Assembly (NCBI RefSeq): GCF_007559025.1
Contig: NZ_CP041765.1
Coordinates: 1,918,679 to 1,982,678, forward strand
Reading direction: 5' to 3'
DNA from: Tomitella fengzijianii
Lineage (GTDB): Bacteria > Actinomycetota > Actinomycetes > Mycobacteriales > Mycobacteriaceae
Length of the DNA stretch: 64,000 bases
Positions 1 through 8,567 of this stretch are shown here, one piece after another. Below the pieces are notes generated by a model. That model saw only the letters and a list, made by a program, of their open reading frames with translations, did no database searches and was not told the origin of the DNA. Position numbers and translations under genes: made by a program. Numbering within the stretch: position 1 is the stretch's first letter; each line of letters starts with the position of its first letter.

Positions 1-277
1 CCGCCCGGTCGCCCGCGCAGTCAGGCCCGGCGGGCCCGGTCGTCCCGGTGACGCAGGTGGCCACGTAATAGCCGGCCTCGGGGTCGAGCCGGCTTCCCTC
101 CACGGTGATCGTCTCGCCCGCGGCCAGCCCGTCGGTCTTGCTGACTGTCAGTTTCGGGCCGGCCGCCGCGGGGTCGGCGGCCGCGGCCGTACCCACGGCG
201 AGAAGCGAGCCGGCGGCGACTGCGCCTACCGCGGCCGAGGCGGCGGCGCGACGCAGGACGGTGTGGGGGCGGTGCAT
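1..277 (-). CDS. Secreted HtaA-like heme-binding protein, N-terminal part only
   Basis: The gene starts at ATG 277 with a GCGAGG ribosome site and runs off the left edge, so only about 92 residues are visible. They show a signal peptide: a short basic start (MHRPHTVLRRAA), an Ala/Val/Leu-rich core and an AAAAD cleavage region near residue 35. A beta-strand domain follows (LTVSKTDGLAAGETITVEG, then a YYVATC segment). That start resembles the extracellular domain of HtaA-type and neocarzinostatin-fold proteins of Mycobacteriales. HtaA proteins bind heme at the surface and pass it to HmuT. Divergence from hmuOTUV across a shared iron box supports a heme-uptake role. The conserved heme-ligand Tyr/His residues would lie outside the window, so the family call is inference. 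Confidence 0.6.
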   Translation of the reverse strand, partial: MHRPHTVLRRAAASAAVGAVAAGSLLAVGTAAAADPAAAGPKLTVSKTDGLAAGETITVEGSRLDPEAGYYVATCVTGTTGPAGPDCAGDRA

Positions 278-302
278 GAGAAACCTCGCTTCATCCGATG
301 TT

Positions 303-321
303 GAAGGCTAGGCTAACCTAG
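303..321. promoter_or_regulatory. IdeR/DtxR-type iron box
   Basis: The 19 bases gaaggctaggctaacctag match the DtxR/IdeR consensus TTAGGTTAGGCTAACCTAA at 15 of 19 positions, with an unbroken run from position 7 to 18 (TAGGCTAACCTA). The box sits between the divergent HtaA-like gene (start 277) and hmuO (start 358), where one bound repressor dimer pair could shut both promoters when iron is sufficient. Box and spacing are seen in the sequence; binding is inferred. Confidence 0.8.
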
Positions 322-357
322 TTCGAGTTGGACGACTGTGACAGGGGACCGATCGAC

Positions 358-1032
358 ATGACCATTGAGGACACCACGCAGACCCAGGGGCTCGCGGCAC
401 TGGTCAAAAGCCGTACGGACGACGCGCACCGTGCGGCCGAATCGTCATCGTTCATGGCCGACCTGCTCGACGGCGCGCTGCCGGAGGCGGCGTACATCGA
501 ACTCGAGGCCCAGAGCTGGTTCATCTACCGTGCGCTCGAAGCGGGCGGGCGTTCGCTGGCCGACGACGCCCTGGTGGCCCCCTTCCTCGACGACGCGCTC
601 CTGCGCCTTCATGGGCTGGAGCAGGATCTGGAGCATCACCTCGGCGCCCGGTGGCGCGAGTCGATCTCGATGCTGCCGTCCACCGAGCGGTACGCCGGGC
701 GCATCGCCGAGGTCGTCGACACCTGGCCCGCGGGGTTCATCGCGCATCACTACCTGCGATACCTCGGTGATCTCTCCGGAGGCCAGATCATCCGCACCAA
801 GATGTCGCGCGCCTACGGCTACGACACGGACGGCGTGCGCTTCTACGTCTTCGACTCGATCGCCAAGCCCAAGCCCTACAAGGACCGGTACCGCGCGAAG
901 ATGGACGCATTGCCGATCGGCGGTGCGGAGACCGAGCGGTTCATCGCCGAGGTGGCCGACGCCTTCCGCCTGAACCGGGACCTGTTCGCCGATCTGGGCG
1001 AGCGTTACGTGCGGAGCGGAGCCGCAGTGTGA
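358..1032 (+). CDS. hmuO: Heme oxygenase (biliverdin-producing)
   Basis: This 224-residue protein is a canonical all-helical heme oxygenase. It opens heme with O2 and electrons, releasing iron, CO and biliverdin in the cytoplasm. The proximal heme ligand is His24 (TDDAHRAAE), and the flexible distal helix carries YLGDLSGGQ with G137, D138 and S140-G142; the Asp is the distal residue that organises the water network. I chose ATG 358, preceded by an AGGGGA site, over an upstream in-frame TTG at 328 because the resulting start (MTIEDTTQTQGLAAL) fits the family. Its stop overlaps the GTG of hmuT, so the two are translationally coupled. An iron box lies 37 bases upstream, as for hmuO in Corynebacterium diphtheriae. 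Confidence 0.95.
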   Translation: MTIEDTTQTQGLAALVKSRTDDAHRAAESSSFMADLLDGALPEAAYIELEAQSWFIYRALEAGGRSLADDALVAPFLDDALLRLHGLEQDLEHHLGARWRESISMLPSTERYAGRIAEVVDTWPAGFIAHHYLRYLGDLSGGQIIRTKMSRAYGYDTDGVRFYVFDSIAKPKPYKDRYRAKMDALPIGGAETERFIAEVADAFRLNRDLFADLGERYVRSGAAV

Positions 1033-2099
1033 GACCGCGGTCCGACTCAGGCCGCGCGCCCGCGGCCGGGGCACTCAGGCGGCGACTGAGCGTCACCAGC
1101 GCCGCGCTGCTCGTGGCGATGGTCGCCGTGCTGGCGGCGGGCTGCAGTGCACCGGGGCCGACGGGTGCCGGCGGCGCCGGGGACGGCGCGGTCACCGCCA
1201 CGATCGGCGACCTCGACCCCGAGCCGATCGGCCCTCCCCCAACGCCTCGGCTCCCGGTCACGGTGGGCTCGCAGGACGGCGCGGAGGTCACGGTCACGAG
1301 CGCCGACCGCATCGTCGCGGTCGACCAGTACGGGACCCTCGGCGAGACGGTGTTCGCGCTGGGGCTGGGCGGCAACCTGGTCGGCCGGGACACCGCCACC
1401 GACTTTCCGGCCGCGGCCGGCATCCCCAACGTCACCCCCGGCGGCCACTCGCTCAACGCGGAGGCGATTCTGGCGCTGCGCCCGTCGGTGGTCCTCACGG
1501 ACTCGAGCATCGGACCGCATGCGGTGCAGGAGCAGATCCGCGCTGCCGGGGTGCCGGTGGTCTACTTCGACGGCGAACGCACCCTGGACACGACCACGGA
1601 CATGATCCGAGAGGTCGGCCGCACGCTCGGCGTGCCCGCGGCAGGGGACGCGCTCGCCGAGCGCACACAGCAGCAGATCGATCAGGCGCTCGCCTCGGTG
1701 CCGCAGCAGCAGGACCCGCCGACCATCGCATTCCTGTATCAGCGCGGAGCGGCGATCTCGATGCTCGGCGGACCGGGCAGCGGTGCGGACGACATCATCA
1801 AGGCGGTGGGCGGGATGGACGCCGGCACCGCGTCGGGACTGACCGCCGCGTTCACGCCGGTCACCGCCGAGGCGCTCATCGTCGCCGCGCCCGACGTGAT
1901 CCTCATGATGTCCGGCGGACTGGAATCCGTGGGCGGCGTGGACGGGCTCGTGCAGATGGCCGGGGTCAAGCAGACGCCGGCGGGCGAGAACCGCCGCGTG
2001 ATCGACATGGACGATTCGGTGCTCCTGAGTTACGGGCCGTCCACCGGAAGAGTCATCGGCGCCCTCAGCGAGGCGCTTTACGGCGAGCAGGCCCGGTGA
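1029..2099 (+). CDS. hmuT: Heme-binding lipoprotein of the HmuTUV ABC importer
   Basis: A 356-residue substrate-binding lipoprotein. An N-terminal basic stretch and hydrophobic core end in a lipobox (VLAAGC) with the acylated Cys at 39. After a Pro/Gly-rich linker comes a class III (helical-backbone) binding domain, beginning near SADRIVAVDQYGTLGETVFALG and continuing with GRDTATDFP. These are typical of the HmuT/BtuF heme and cobalamin binders. It should receive heme from HtaA-type proteins and deliver it to HmuU. The GTG start overlaps hmuO by four bases (GTGA), and its own stop overlaps the GTG of hmuU. The gene order hmuO-T-U-V makes heme the most likely substrate; a corrinoid or siderophore is the alternative. 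Confidence 0.92.
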   Translation: MRPRSDSGRAPAAGALRRRLSVTSAALLVAMVAVLAAGCSAPGPTGAGGAGDGAVTATIGDLDPEPIGPPPTPRLPVTVGSQDGAEVTVTSADRIVAVDQYGTLGETVFALGLGGNLVGRDTATDFPAAAGIPNVTPGGHSLNAEAILALRPSVVLTDSSIGPHAVQEQIRAAGVPVVYFDGERTLDTTTDMIREVGRTLGVPAAGDALAERTQQQIDQALASVPQQQDPPTIAFLYQRGAAISMLGGPGSGADDIIKAVGGMDAGTASGLTAAFTPVTAEALIVAAPDVILMMSGGLESVGGVDGLVQMAGVKQTPAGENRRVIDMDDSVLLSYGPSTGRVIGALSEALYGEQAR

Positions 2100-3193
2100 C
2101 CGCGACGACCGACAGGCCCGCTCCCCCGGGACCGGGGGCTCCGGCGGCCCGCAATCCCCGCCGTAGGCGCACCGTCATCGTGCTCGCGATCACCGCAGTC
2201 ACCCTGGTGGTTCTTGCCGTGGTCGCGGCCTGCCTGGGACAGGTTCCCGTGAATCCCGGCGAGGTGGTGGGGTCGGTCCTGCACCGCGTCGGCATCGACT
2301 GGTTCGCCATGCCCTCGCATCCCAACGGTGACGCCGCCCTGTGGGAGGTGCGCTTCCCCCGCGTGGTCCTGGCCATTCTGGTGGGCGCCAGCCTCGGGTG
2401 CGCGGGCGCCGTCCTGCAGGGCGTGTTCGCGAACCCTCTCGCGGAGCCGGGCGTCATCGGCGTCTCCGCCGGTGCGGCCGTGGGGGCGAGCTCGGTGATC
2501 CTCATCGGCGGCGCGTTCTCGTCGAGCTGGGCGATCGCCGCGGCCGCGTTCGCCGGGGGCCTGGGCACCACGCTTCTGGTGTATGGGCTTGCCCGCGCCG
2601 ACGGCCGCACCGAGGTGGTCACCGTGATCCTCACCGGCGTCGCGGTCAACGCGGTCGCCGGCGGCCTGATCGCCTACTTCACCTTCGTCGCCTCCCCCGC
2701 GGCCCGCGAGCAGATCGTGTTCTGGCAGCTCGGCACACTCGGCGGTGCCGACTGGGACGCCGTCGCCGTGGTGGCGCCGCTGGCCGTCGTGGGCGTCGGC
2801 GGCTCCGTGCTGCTGGCGCGCAAACTCGACCTGCTCGCGCTCGGCGAGGGGCCCGCGCGGCACCTGGGCGTGGACGTGGAGCGGGTGCGCCGGTGGGCGA
2901 TCGTCATCGTGGGCGTGCTCGTGGCGGCCGGCGTGGCGTTCACCGGGATCATCGCGTTCGTGGGCCTCGTGGTGCCGCACGCGTTCCGCATGCTCATCGG
3001 CCCGTCGCACCGCATGCTCATCCCGGCGAGCACGATCGGCGGCGCCGTCGTTCTGCTCGCGGCCGATATCGGCGCCCGTACGCTGGTGGGCAATGCCGAT
3101 CTGCCGCTCGGCATGCTCACGTCGCTGGTGGGCGGCCCGTTCTTCTTCTGGCTTCTCCACCGGACACGCAAGTCGCAGGGAGGATGGTCATGA
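2096..3193 (+). CDS. hmuU: Heme ABC transporter permease (FecCD family)
   Basis: A 365-residue polytopic membrane protein of the FecCD/BtuC family. An arginine-rich cytoplasmic start (RNPRRRRTVIV) leads into about nine or ten membrane helices. The family signatures WEVRFPRVVLAILVGASLG and FANPLAEPGVIGVSAGA near residues 80-125 are the conserved start of BtuC-type permeases. GIIAFVGLVVPHAFRMLIG near residue 290 is the ATPase-contacting coupling region. As a homodimer it would form the channel with HmuV. The GTG start overlaps hmuT (GTGA) and the stop overlaps the ATG of hmuV (ATGA), giving a tightly coupled operon. Confidence 0.95.
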   Translation: MTATTDRPAPPGPGAPAARNPRRRRTVIVLAITAVTLVVLAVVAACLGQVPVNPGEVVGSVLHRVGIDWFAMPSHPNGDAALWEVRFPRVVLAILVGASLGCAGAVLQGVFANPLAEPGVIGVSAGAAVGASSVILIGGAFSSSWAIAAAAFAGGLGTTLLVYGLARADGRTEVVTVILTGVAVNAVAGGLIAYFTFVASPAAREQIVFWQLGTLGGADWDAVAVVAPLAVVGVGGSVLLARKLDLLALGEGPARHLGVDVERVRRWAIVIVGVLVAAGVAFTGIIAFVGLVVPHAFRMLIGPSHRMLIPASTIGGAVVLLAADIGARTLVGNADLPLGMLTSLVGGPFFFWLLHRTRKSQGGWS

Positions 3194-4122
3194 GGCTCGC
3201 GGACGTGCTCCATCCGCGCCGGGCGCGGCGCGGTGCCCCCGCGCAGGCGACCACGGCCGCGCCGGACGGCGGGCGTGCATTATTGCAGGCCCGCGGCCTG
3301 AGCGTGGCCCGCGGTGAGCGGACCATCCTGGCGGACGTGGACGTGGACGTCACGGCCGGCCGGGTGCTGGCCCTGGTGGGGCCCAACGGCGCCGGAAAAT
3401 CCACCCTGCTCGCCGCGCTGGCCGGAGATCTTCCGCTGTCCGCAGGCGGTGCGGTCATCGACGGACGGCCTGTGCGGGACTGGTCGGCAAGCGAACTGTC
3501 ACGGCGGCGCGCGGTGCTCCCGCAACAGCATCGGGTGGGCTTCGGCTTCACCGTGGACGAGATCGTCCGGATGGGGCGTGCCCCTTGGGCGCGTACCGAC
3601 AGGGCGATGGATGACGACGCCGTCGTGGCCGAGGCTCTGGATATCTGCGACGTCGCCGGCTTTCGGGACCGTTCGTTCGTCACGCTCTCCGGCGGCGAAC
3701 AGGCACGGGTCGCGCTGGCCCGCGTGCTCGCCCAGGAGTGCCCCGTGGTGATGCTCGACGAGCCCACGGCCGCGCTGGACCTGCGTCACCAGGAGACGGT
3801 GATGCGGATCGCGGCCGAGCGCGCGCGGGCGGGCTCTGCTGTGGTGGTGGTGCTGCACGACCTGGGCCTGGCCGCCGCCTACGCCGACCGTGTCATGGTG
3901 CTCGCCGGCGGCCGGACCGCCGCCGACGGGCCGCCGGAGGAGGTGCTCACCGATGCCCTGCTGAGCGCGGTCTACCGGCACCCCGTGGACGTGCTGCCGC
4001 ACCCGCACGGCGGACGCCCGCTCATCGTCCCGCGCCGTCGCGCGCCGCTGGGCAGCGGGACGGCGCCGGACGGTCAACCCGCGGTCGACCCGGCGAACTG
4101 GGCGGAGTACAGCCGCGCGTAG
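3190..4122 (+). CDS. hmuV: Heme ABC transporter ATPase
   Basis: A 310-residue ATPase with Walker A GPNGAGKST from residue 64, signature LSGGEQARVALAR, Walker B VVMLDEPTAALD and the switch His in VVLHDLGLA. It powers heme import through HmuU. ATG 3190 is chosen over ATG 3184 because the AGGGAGG site at 3177-3183 abuts the latter but sits six bases from 3190. About 30 residues precede the ATPase domain, and a Pro/Arg-rich tail follows it. The last 49 bases overlap the convergent ABC exporter gene, so the tail is partly coded by antiparallel sequence shared with that gene. Confidence 0.93.
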   Translation: MRLADVLHPRRARRGAPAQATTAAPDGGRALLQARGLSVARGERTILADVDVDVTAGRVLALVGPNGAGKSTLLAALAGDLPLSAGGAVIDGRPVRDWSASELSRRRAVLPQQHRVGFGFTVDEIVRMGRAPWARTDRAMDDDAVVAEALDICDVAGFRDRSFVTLSGGEQARVALARVLAQECPVVMLDEPTAALDLRHQETVMRIAAERARAGSAVVVVLHDLGLAAAYADRVMVLAGGRTAADGPPEEVLTDALLSAVYRHPVDVLPHPHGGRPLIVPRRRAPLGSGTAPDGQPAVDPANWAEYSRA

Positions 4123-6035
4123 GGGCCGTCCGCAGCCGCCAGTTCTTCGTGCGTTCCGGACTCGACGATCGCGCCGTGCTCCATCACCAGGATCAGGTCC
4201 GCGTCGCGGATCGTCGAGAGGCGGTGGGCGATGATGAAGCTGGTGCGATCGCTGCGCAGCGCGCTCATCGCCTCCTGCAGCAGCACCTCGGTGCGGGTGT
4301 CCACGGAGCTGGTGGCCTCGTCGAGGATGAGGATCGACGGCGACGCCAGGAAGGCCCGCGCGATGGTGATCAGTTGCTTCTGCCCCGCGCTGACGTTGCC
4401 GGCGTCCTCGGTGATGACGGTGTCGTAGCCGTCGGGAAGGTGCGCCACGAAGCTGTCGACGAAGGTGGCGCGCGCCGCCTCGAGCATCTGGTCCTCGGTG
4501 GCACCGAGGTCCCCGTAGAGGATGTTCTCGCGGATGGTGCCTTCGAACAGCCACGTGTCCTGGAGCACCATTCCGATGCGCGACCGCAACGCGTCGCGCG
4601 GGACGTCGGTGATGTCGACGCCGTCGATGCTGATGGCACCGGAGCGCAGCTCGTAGAACCGCATGATGAGGTTGACCAGCGTGGTCTTGCCGGCTCCGGT
4701 GGGGCCGACGATCGCGACCGTGCGTCCCGGCTCCACGTCCAGCGACAGGTCTTCGATGAGCGGGGTCTCCTCGTCATACCGGAACGCGACGTCGTCGAAT
4801 CGCACGTGACCCTGCACCGGAGCCCCGCCGAGGAACCGGGCGGCGGCCGAGTGGCGTCCGCCCTCCTCGGCGACGGCCTCCGGGGACATCTCCTCCGCGT
4901 CGAGGATCCCGTACACGCGCTCGGCGGAGGCCAGTCCCGATTGCATCCTGTTGGCCATCGACGCGATCTGGTTGATCGGCTGGCTGAACTGGCGTGAATA
5001 CTGGATGAACGCCTGGACGCTGCCCAGGCTGATGGTGCCGTTGGCGATGCGCAAGCCGCCGACGACGGCCAGCACCACGTACATGAGGTTGGACACCAGC
5101 GACATCATCGGCGAGATCATGCCGGACAGCAGCTGCGCGCCGAAGCTGCTCTTGACGAGAGCGCCGTTGACCTCGGTGAACTGGCCTTCCATCTCCTTCT
5201 GGTGGCCGTATACGCGCACCAGGGCGTGGCCGCTGTACGTCTCCTCGACGTGGGCGTTGAGCCGCCCGGTCTCCGCCCATTGCTGGCGGAACAGCGGCTG
5301 GGCCTTCTTCGCCACGATCGTGACGAGCAGCAGCGACACCGGAATGGTCGCCAGCGCGATCAGCGTGAGGATCGGCGAGAGGAAGAACATCAGGGCGAGC
5401 ACGCTCACCACGGTGAGAGCCGAGGTGATCAGCTGATTGATCGTCTGCCCCAGCACGGTCTGCATGTTGTCGACGTCGTTGGTCACGCGGCTGAGCACCT
5501 CGCCGCGCGGGGTGGAGTCGAAATAGCGCAGCGGCATCCGGTGCAGCTTCTCCGAGACCTTCCGGCGCAGCCGGTACACGGTCTTCTGCACGACGGTGTT
5601 GAGCAGGTACGCCTGCGCCCAGGACAGTGTCGCCGCCACGACGTACAACGCCAGGATCACCAGGATGATGCGGGTGAGCGCGTCGAAGTCGATGCCGGCC
5701 CCCGGCGTGAGGTCCATCCCCGCGACCATGTCGGCCTTGGTCATGTCGCCCTGGCTGCGCAGGACCTCCACGGCCTGTTCCTTGGTGGTGCCCGGGGCGA
5801 GGGTGCGGCTGATGGCGCCGGAGAACAGGACGTCGGTGGCGCGACCCATGATCAGCGGCGCCACCGCGCTCATGCCGATCCCGATGACGGAGATCAGCAG
5901 CACGGTGAAGAACCGCAGCTTCTCGGGTCCCAGCTCGCCGATGAGCCGGCGGAAGGTCTGCCGGAAGTGCTTCGGCTTCTGCGCCGCGCCGGCGGCGGCC
6001 CCGGGCGCCCCGGGCATGGCTGCTGGTGCGCTCAC
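4074..6035 (-). CDS. ABC exporter subunit with competent ATP site (Rv1272c/Rv1273c-like pair)
   Basis: A 653-residue half-transporter: an Ala/Pro-rich start, a six-helix membrane domain to about residue 350, then an ATPase domain with Walker A GPTGAGKTT, signature VSAGQKQL, Walker B ILILDEATSSVD (catalytic Glu present) and the switch His in IIAHRLSTI. A roughly 60-residue extension lies between the first two helices (RTLAPGTTKEQAVEVLRSQ). GTG 6035 overlaps the upstream subunit's TGA (GTGA), so the two are co-translated and should form a heterodimer. The pair resembles the M. tuberculosis Rv1272c/Rv1273c and TM287/288-type exporters; the substrate is unknown. The closeness to heme genes may be chance, since transcription converges on hmuV. 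Confidence 0.88.
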   Translation of the reverse strand: MSAPAAMPGAPGAAAGAAQKPKHFRQTFRRLIGELGPEKLRFFTVLLISVIGIGMSAVAPLIMGRATDVLFSGAISRTLAPGTTKEQAVEVLRSQGDMTKADMVAGMDLTPGAGIDFDALTRIILVILALYVVAATLSWAQAYLLNTVVQKTVYRLRRKVSEKLHRMPLRYFDSTPRGEVLSRVTNDVDNMQTVLGQTINQLITSALTVVSVLALMFFLSPILTLIALATIPVSLLLVTIVAKKAQPLFRQQWAETGRLNAHVEETYSGHALVRVYGHQKEMEGQFTEVNGALVKSSFGAQLLSGMISPMMSLVSNLMYVVLAVVGGLRIANGTISLGSVQAFIQYSRQFSQPINQIASMANRMQSGLASAERVYGILDAEEMSPEAVAEEGGRHSAAARFLGGAPVQGHVRFDDVAFRYDEETPLIEDLSLDVEPGRTVAIVGPTGAGKTTLVNLIMRFYELRSGAISIDGVDITDVPRDALRSRIGMVLQDTWLFEGTIRENILYGDLGATEDQMLEAARATFVDSFVAHLPDGYDTVITEDAGNVSAGQKQLITIARAFLASPSILILDEATSSVDTRTEVLLQEAMSALRSDRTSFIIAHRLSTIRDADLILVMEHGAIVESGTHEELAAADGPYARLYSAQFAGSTAG

Positions 6036-7876
6036 GGCTCCACCTCCGTCGGCTGCTGCGATTGGACGATCTCCCAGTACGTGGGGCATTCCACGACGAG
6101 GTCCTGGTGGCTGCCCACTCCCACCGTGCGGCCGTCCTCGAGCACCACGATCTGGTCGGACTGCGCGATCCGGGCGACACGCTGACTGACGGTGATCACG
6201 GTCGCCTCGCCCCGCGCCTCGGAGAGCGCCTGGTACAGCGCGGCCTCGGTGCTCAGGTCGAGCGCCGAGAAGGAGTCGTCGAACAGGTAGATCAGCGGGC
6301 GGCGGACGACCGCGCGCGCGATGGTCAGACGCTGGCGCTGGCCGCCGGAGAAGTTGGTTCCGCCCTGCGAGACCGGCGCGTCCAGGCCCTCCGGCAGCGC
6401 GCGGACGAACTGCTCGGCCTGGCTGATGCGCAGCGCCTCCCACATCTCGTCCTCGGTGGCGTCGGGCTTGCCGAAGCGCAGGTTGGAGGCCACGGTGCCG
6501 GAGAACAGGTACGCGCGCTGCGGAACCAGCCCGATGGACCTGCACATGGTGTCCTGGTCCTGGAGCCGCACATCGATGCCGTCCACGAGCACGGAGCCGG
6601 CGGTGGCGTCGAACAGTCGCGGGATGAGCGACAGCAGCGTGGACTTGCCGCTGCCGGTGCTGCCCACGATGGCCGTCGTGGTTCCGGGCCGGCAGCTGAA
6701 GGTCAGGTCGGAGAGCACCGGTTCGTCCGCGCCGGGGTAACCGAAGGCGGCCTCCGAGAACTCGACGACACCCACCGGAGACGACGGCGACTTCGGGTCG
6801 CGCGGATTGCGGACCGACGACTCGGTGCGCAGCACCTCGCTGATGCGCTCGGCGCTGACTGCGGCGCGCGGAACGAGCACCGCCATGACGACCGCCATCA
6901 TCACCGACGAGAGGATCTGCATGACGTACGCGATGAAGGCCGTCATCTGGCCCACCTGCATCTCGCCGTCGTCGATCAGGTGCGCGGCGAACCAGAGCAC
7001 CGCGACGCTGGTGAGATTCGAGATGATCATGATCGCGGGCATCATCATGGCGAAAAGCCTGCCCGCGGACAGCGCCACCGAGGTGAGGTCGCTGTTGGCG
7101 GTGTCGAACTTGTCGCGCTCGAGCTGCTCCCGGACGAACGCGCGGACCACGCGCATACCGGTGAGCTGCTCGCGCATCACCCGGTTGACCCCGTCGATGC
7201 GTGCCTGCATCCGCCGGTAGAGCGGCACCATCAGGGCCATGATGACGGTGACCACACCCAGGAGCAGCGGCACGGAGATCACCAGCAGCCAGGACAGCCG
7301 GGCGTTCTCCCGCAGCGCCATCACGACGCCGCCGATCGACATGATGGGGGCGGTGGTCAGGATGGTGGCGCTGATCATGACCAGCATCTGGATCTGCTGG
7401 ACGTCGTTGGTGTTGCGGGTGATCAGCGACGGCGTGCCGAACTGCGCGAACTCGCGGTCCGAGAAGGTCGTCACCTGGTGGTAGAGACCGGATCGCAGAT
7501 CGCGGCCGACGCTGGTCGCGGCCTTCGCCGCGCAGTACACCACGCCGACCGCGCCGATGGCCTGGGCGACGGTCACGAGCAGCATGAGCCCGCCGGAACG
7601 GAGGATGAAATCGGTGTCGCCGCGGGCGATGCCGTCGTCGATGATCCGCGCGTTCAAGGTGGGCAGGAACAGCGCCATCGCGGCGCTGAAGATCTCGAGG
7701 ACGACCACGCCGATCAGCAGCGGGATGTACGGGCGCAGGTGCGTGCGCAGCAGCCGGAGCAGGCTCGCCCGTTCACGGCGGCCCTTGCCTCGGGCGGCCT
7801 CGCCGTCTGCGGGCCCGGCAGCGCCCGTGGGCGGCCGGCCGGCGGCGGGCTCGGCGGCCGGGTTGTCAGATGCCAT
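6032..7876 (-). CDS. ABC exporter subunit with degenerate ATP site
   Basis: A 614-residue half-transporter with six membrane helices and an ATPase domain. Walker A is GSTGSGKSTL and the signature NFSGGQRQRL is canonical. The Walker B end reads YLFDDSFSALD, with Asp where the catalytic Glu should be, and the switch His is replaced by Gln (VSQRVARI). These two changes mark the non-hydrolysing site of heterodimeric exporters such as TM287 and BmrC. ATG 7876 lies 11 bases inside the upstream gene's end; I preferred it to upstream starts because the earlier residues read as out-of-family Arg/Pro sequence. Drug or lipid export is the usual family role; nothing here identifies the substrate. Confidence 0.88.
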   Translation of the reverse strand: MASDNPAAEPAAGRPPTGAAGPADGEAARGKGRRERASLLRLLRTHLRPYIPLLIGVVVLEIFSAAMALFLPTLNARIIDDGIARGDTDFILRSGGLMLLVTVAQAIGAVGVVYCAAKAATSVGRDLRSGLYHQVTTFSDREFAQFGTPSLITRNTNDVQQIQMLVMISATILTTAPIMSIGGVVMALRENARLSWLLVISVPLLLGVVTVIMALMVPLYRRMQARIDGVNRVMREQLTGMRVVRAFVREQLERDKFDTANSDLTSVALSAGRLFAMMMPAIMIISNLTSVAVLWFAAHLIDDGEMQVGQMTAFIAYVMQILSSVMMAVVMAVLVPRAAVSAERISEVLRTESSVRNPRDPKSPSSPVGVVEFSEAAFGYPGADEPVLSDLTFSCRPGTTTAIVGSTGSGKSTLLSLIPRLFDATAGSVLVDGIDVRLQDQDTMCRSIGLVPQRAYLFSGTVASNLRFGKPDATEDEMWEALRISQAEQFVRALPEGLDAPVSQGGTNFSGGQRQRLTIARAVVRRPLIYLFDDSFSALDLSTEAALYQALSEARGEATVITVSQRVARIAQSDQIVVLEDGRTVGVGSHQDLVVECPTYWEIVQSQQPTEVEP

Positions 7877-8258
7877 CGATGACAGACCCCAGCTTCCCGA
7901 GCAGCGTGCGGACGACGGTGGGATGCTGCCCCGCCGTGTACTCGGTGCGTTCCGCCTCCGCGAGCGCGTCGCGGACCAGCGCGGTGACGCTGCGGGCGTC
8001 ATCGAGGTCGACGTCGGTCACCGGGAGCTCGGCCACCGCCGCGACGTCCTCCGGCCCCGGCACCGGGGCCTTGCGCCCGGCGCGGTACAGCTCCAGCCGC
8101 AGGACGGTGCGGCGCACCTGGAAGGCGAAGTCCCGGCCGCCGTACGAGCCGAACCCGTGCGCGGACGGGCCCGAGGAGATGTCCTCGATGACGAATGACG
8201 AATCCGCTGCAGCGTCGTCGTCCGGCGGATGGCCCGCCGCTGGATCGCCCGTGCTCAT
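7866..8258 (-). CDS. Conserved-looking actinobacterial protein of unknown function
   Basis: A 130-residue acidic cytoplasmic protein starting at ATG 8258 with a good GGGAG site. No signal peptide or membrane segment is visible. A disordered N-terminus (ADSSF preceded by Asp/Pro/Gly) leads to a compact domain with a beta-rich centre (DFAFQVRRTVLRLELYR) and a helical C-terminus (SVTALVRDALAEAERTEY). I do not recognise the family with confidence; M. tuberculosis has a similarly sized unknown (Rv2137c) next to lppL, which is a possible counterpart. It overlaps the exporter start by 11 bases, so it is probably the first gene of that operon. Confidence 0.65.
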   Translation of the reverse strand: MSTGDPAAGHPPDDDAAADSSFVIEDISSGPSAHGFGSYGGRDFAFQVRRTVLRLELYRAGRKAPVPGPEDVAAVAELPVTDVDLDDARSVTALVRDALAEAERTEYTAGQHPTVVRTLLGKLGSVIDGI

Positions 8259-8567
8259 TCGTCTCCCAGCGTGCTCGTGTGCGGGGCGGAGTCGTCTGCG
8301 CCAGGCGCGCCCGTATCCTCGTGTGCGGGATCCGCGCGTCCTGCCCGGTGCAGCGCCTACTCCGTTTCGGTCACAGGCAGACTCTATGTGATCACCTGTC
8401 GGGCCGGTGCACCGTCACCCGGAAGGGACGCTGCGCCGCTCCGCCCGCCGCGCGCGGCGGGCGGAGCGGCGCGCAGGGCGGAGCGGCGCGTGCCCCGCGG
8501 TCCATCGGGAACGCCCGGGCTGAAACAGGCGGGCGTTCCTGCGAAAACGTATTGATCCAGCACACGG
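8259..8567. other. Intergenic region between divergent genes, with a large palindrome
   Basis: 309 bases between the minus-strand unknown gene and lppL. It must hold both promoters. A -10-like TATTGA lies at 8550-8555, 12 bases before the lppL ATG. The middle holds an uninterrupted 40-base GC palindrome (listed separately) followed by a partial direct copy of its right arm at about 8478-8490. No gene is seen. Confidence 0.6.
8433..8472. repeat. Perfect 40-base palindrome (2 x 20, no spacer)
   Basis: The 20 bases at 8433-8452 are the exact reverse complement of 8453-8472, almost all G/C. A partial direct copy of the right arm (GCGGAGCGGCGCG) follows at 8478-8490. It lies between divergent genes, where a simple terminator would not be expected for either. 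It could form a cruciform or bind a dimeric protein; no family site is recognised. Confidence 0.85.

Noticed and set aside
3184-3189. ATG 3184 as hmuV start
   Set aside because: The AGGGAGG site touches it, leaving no spacer; ATG 3190 has a six-base spacer and overlaps the hmuU stop.
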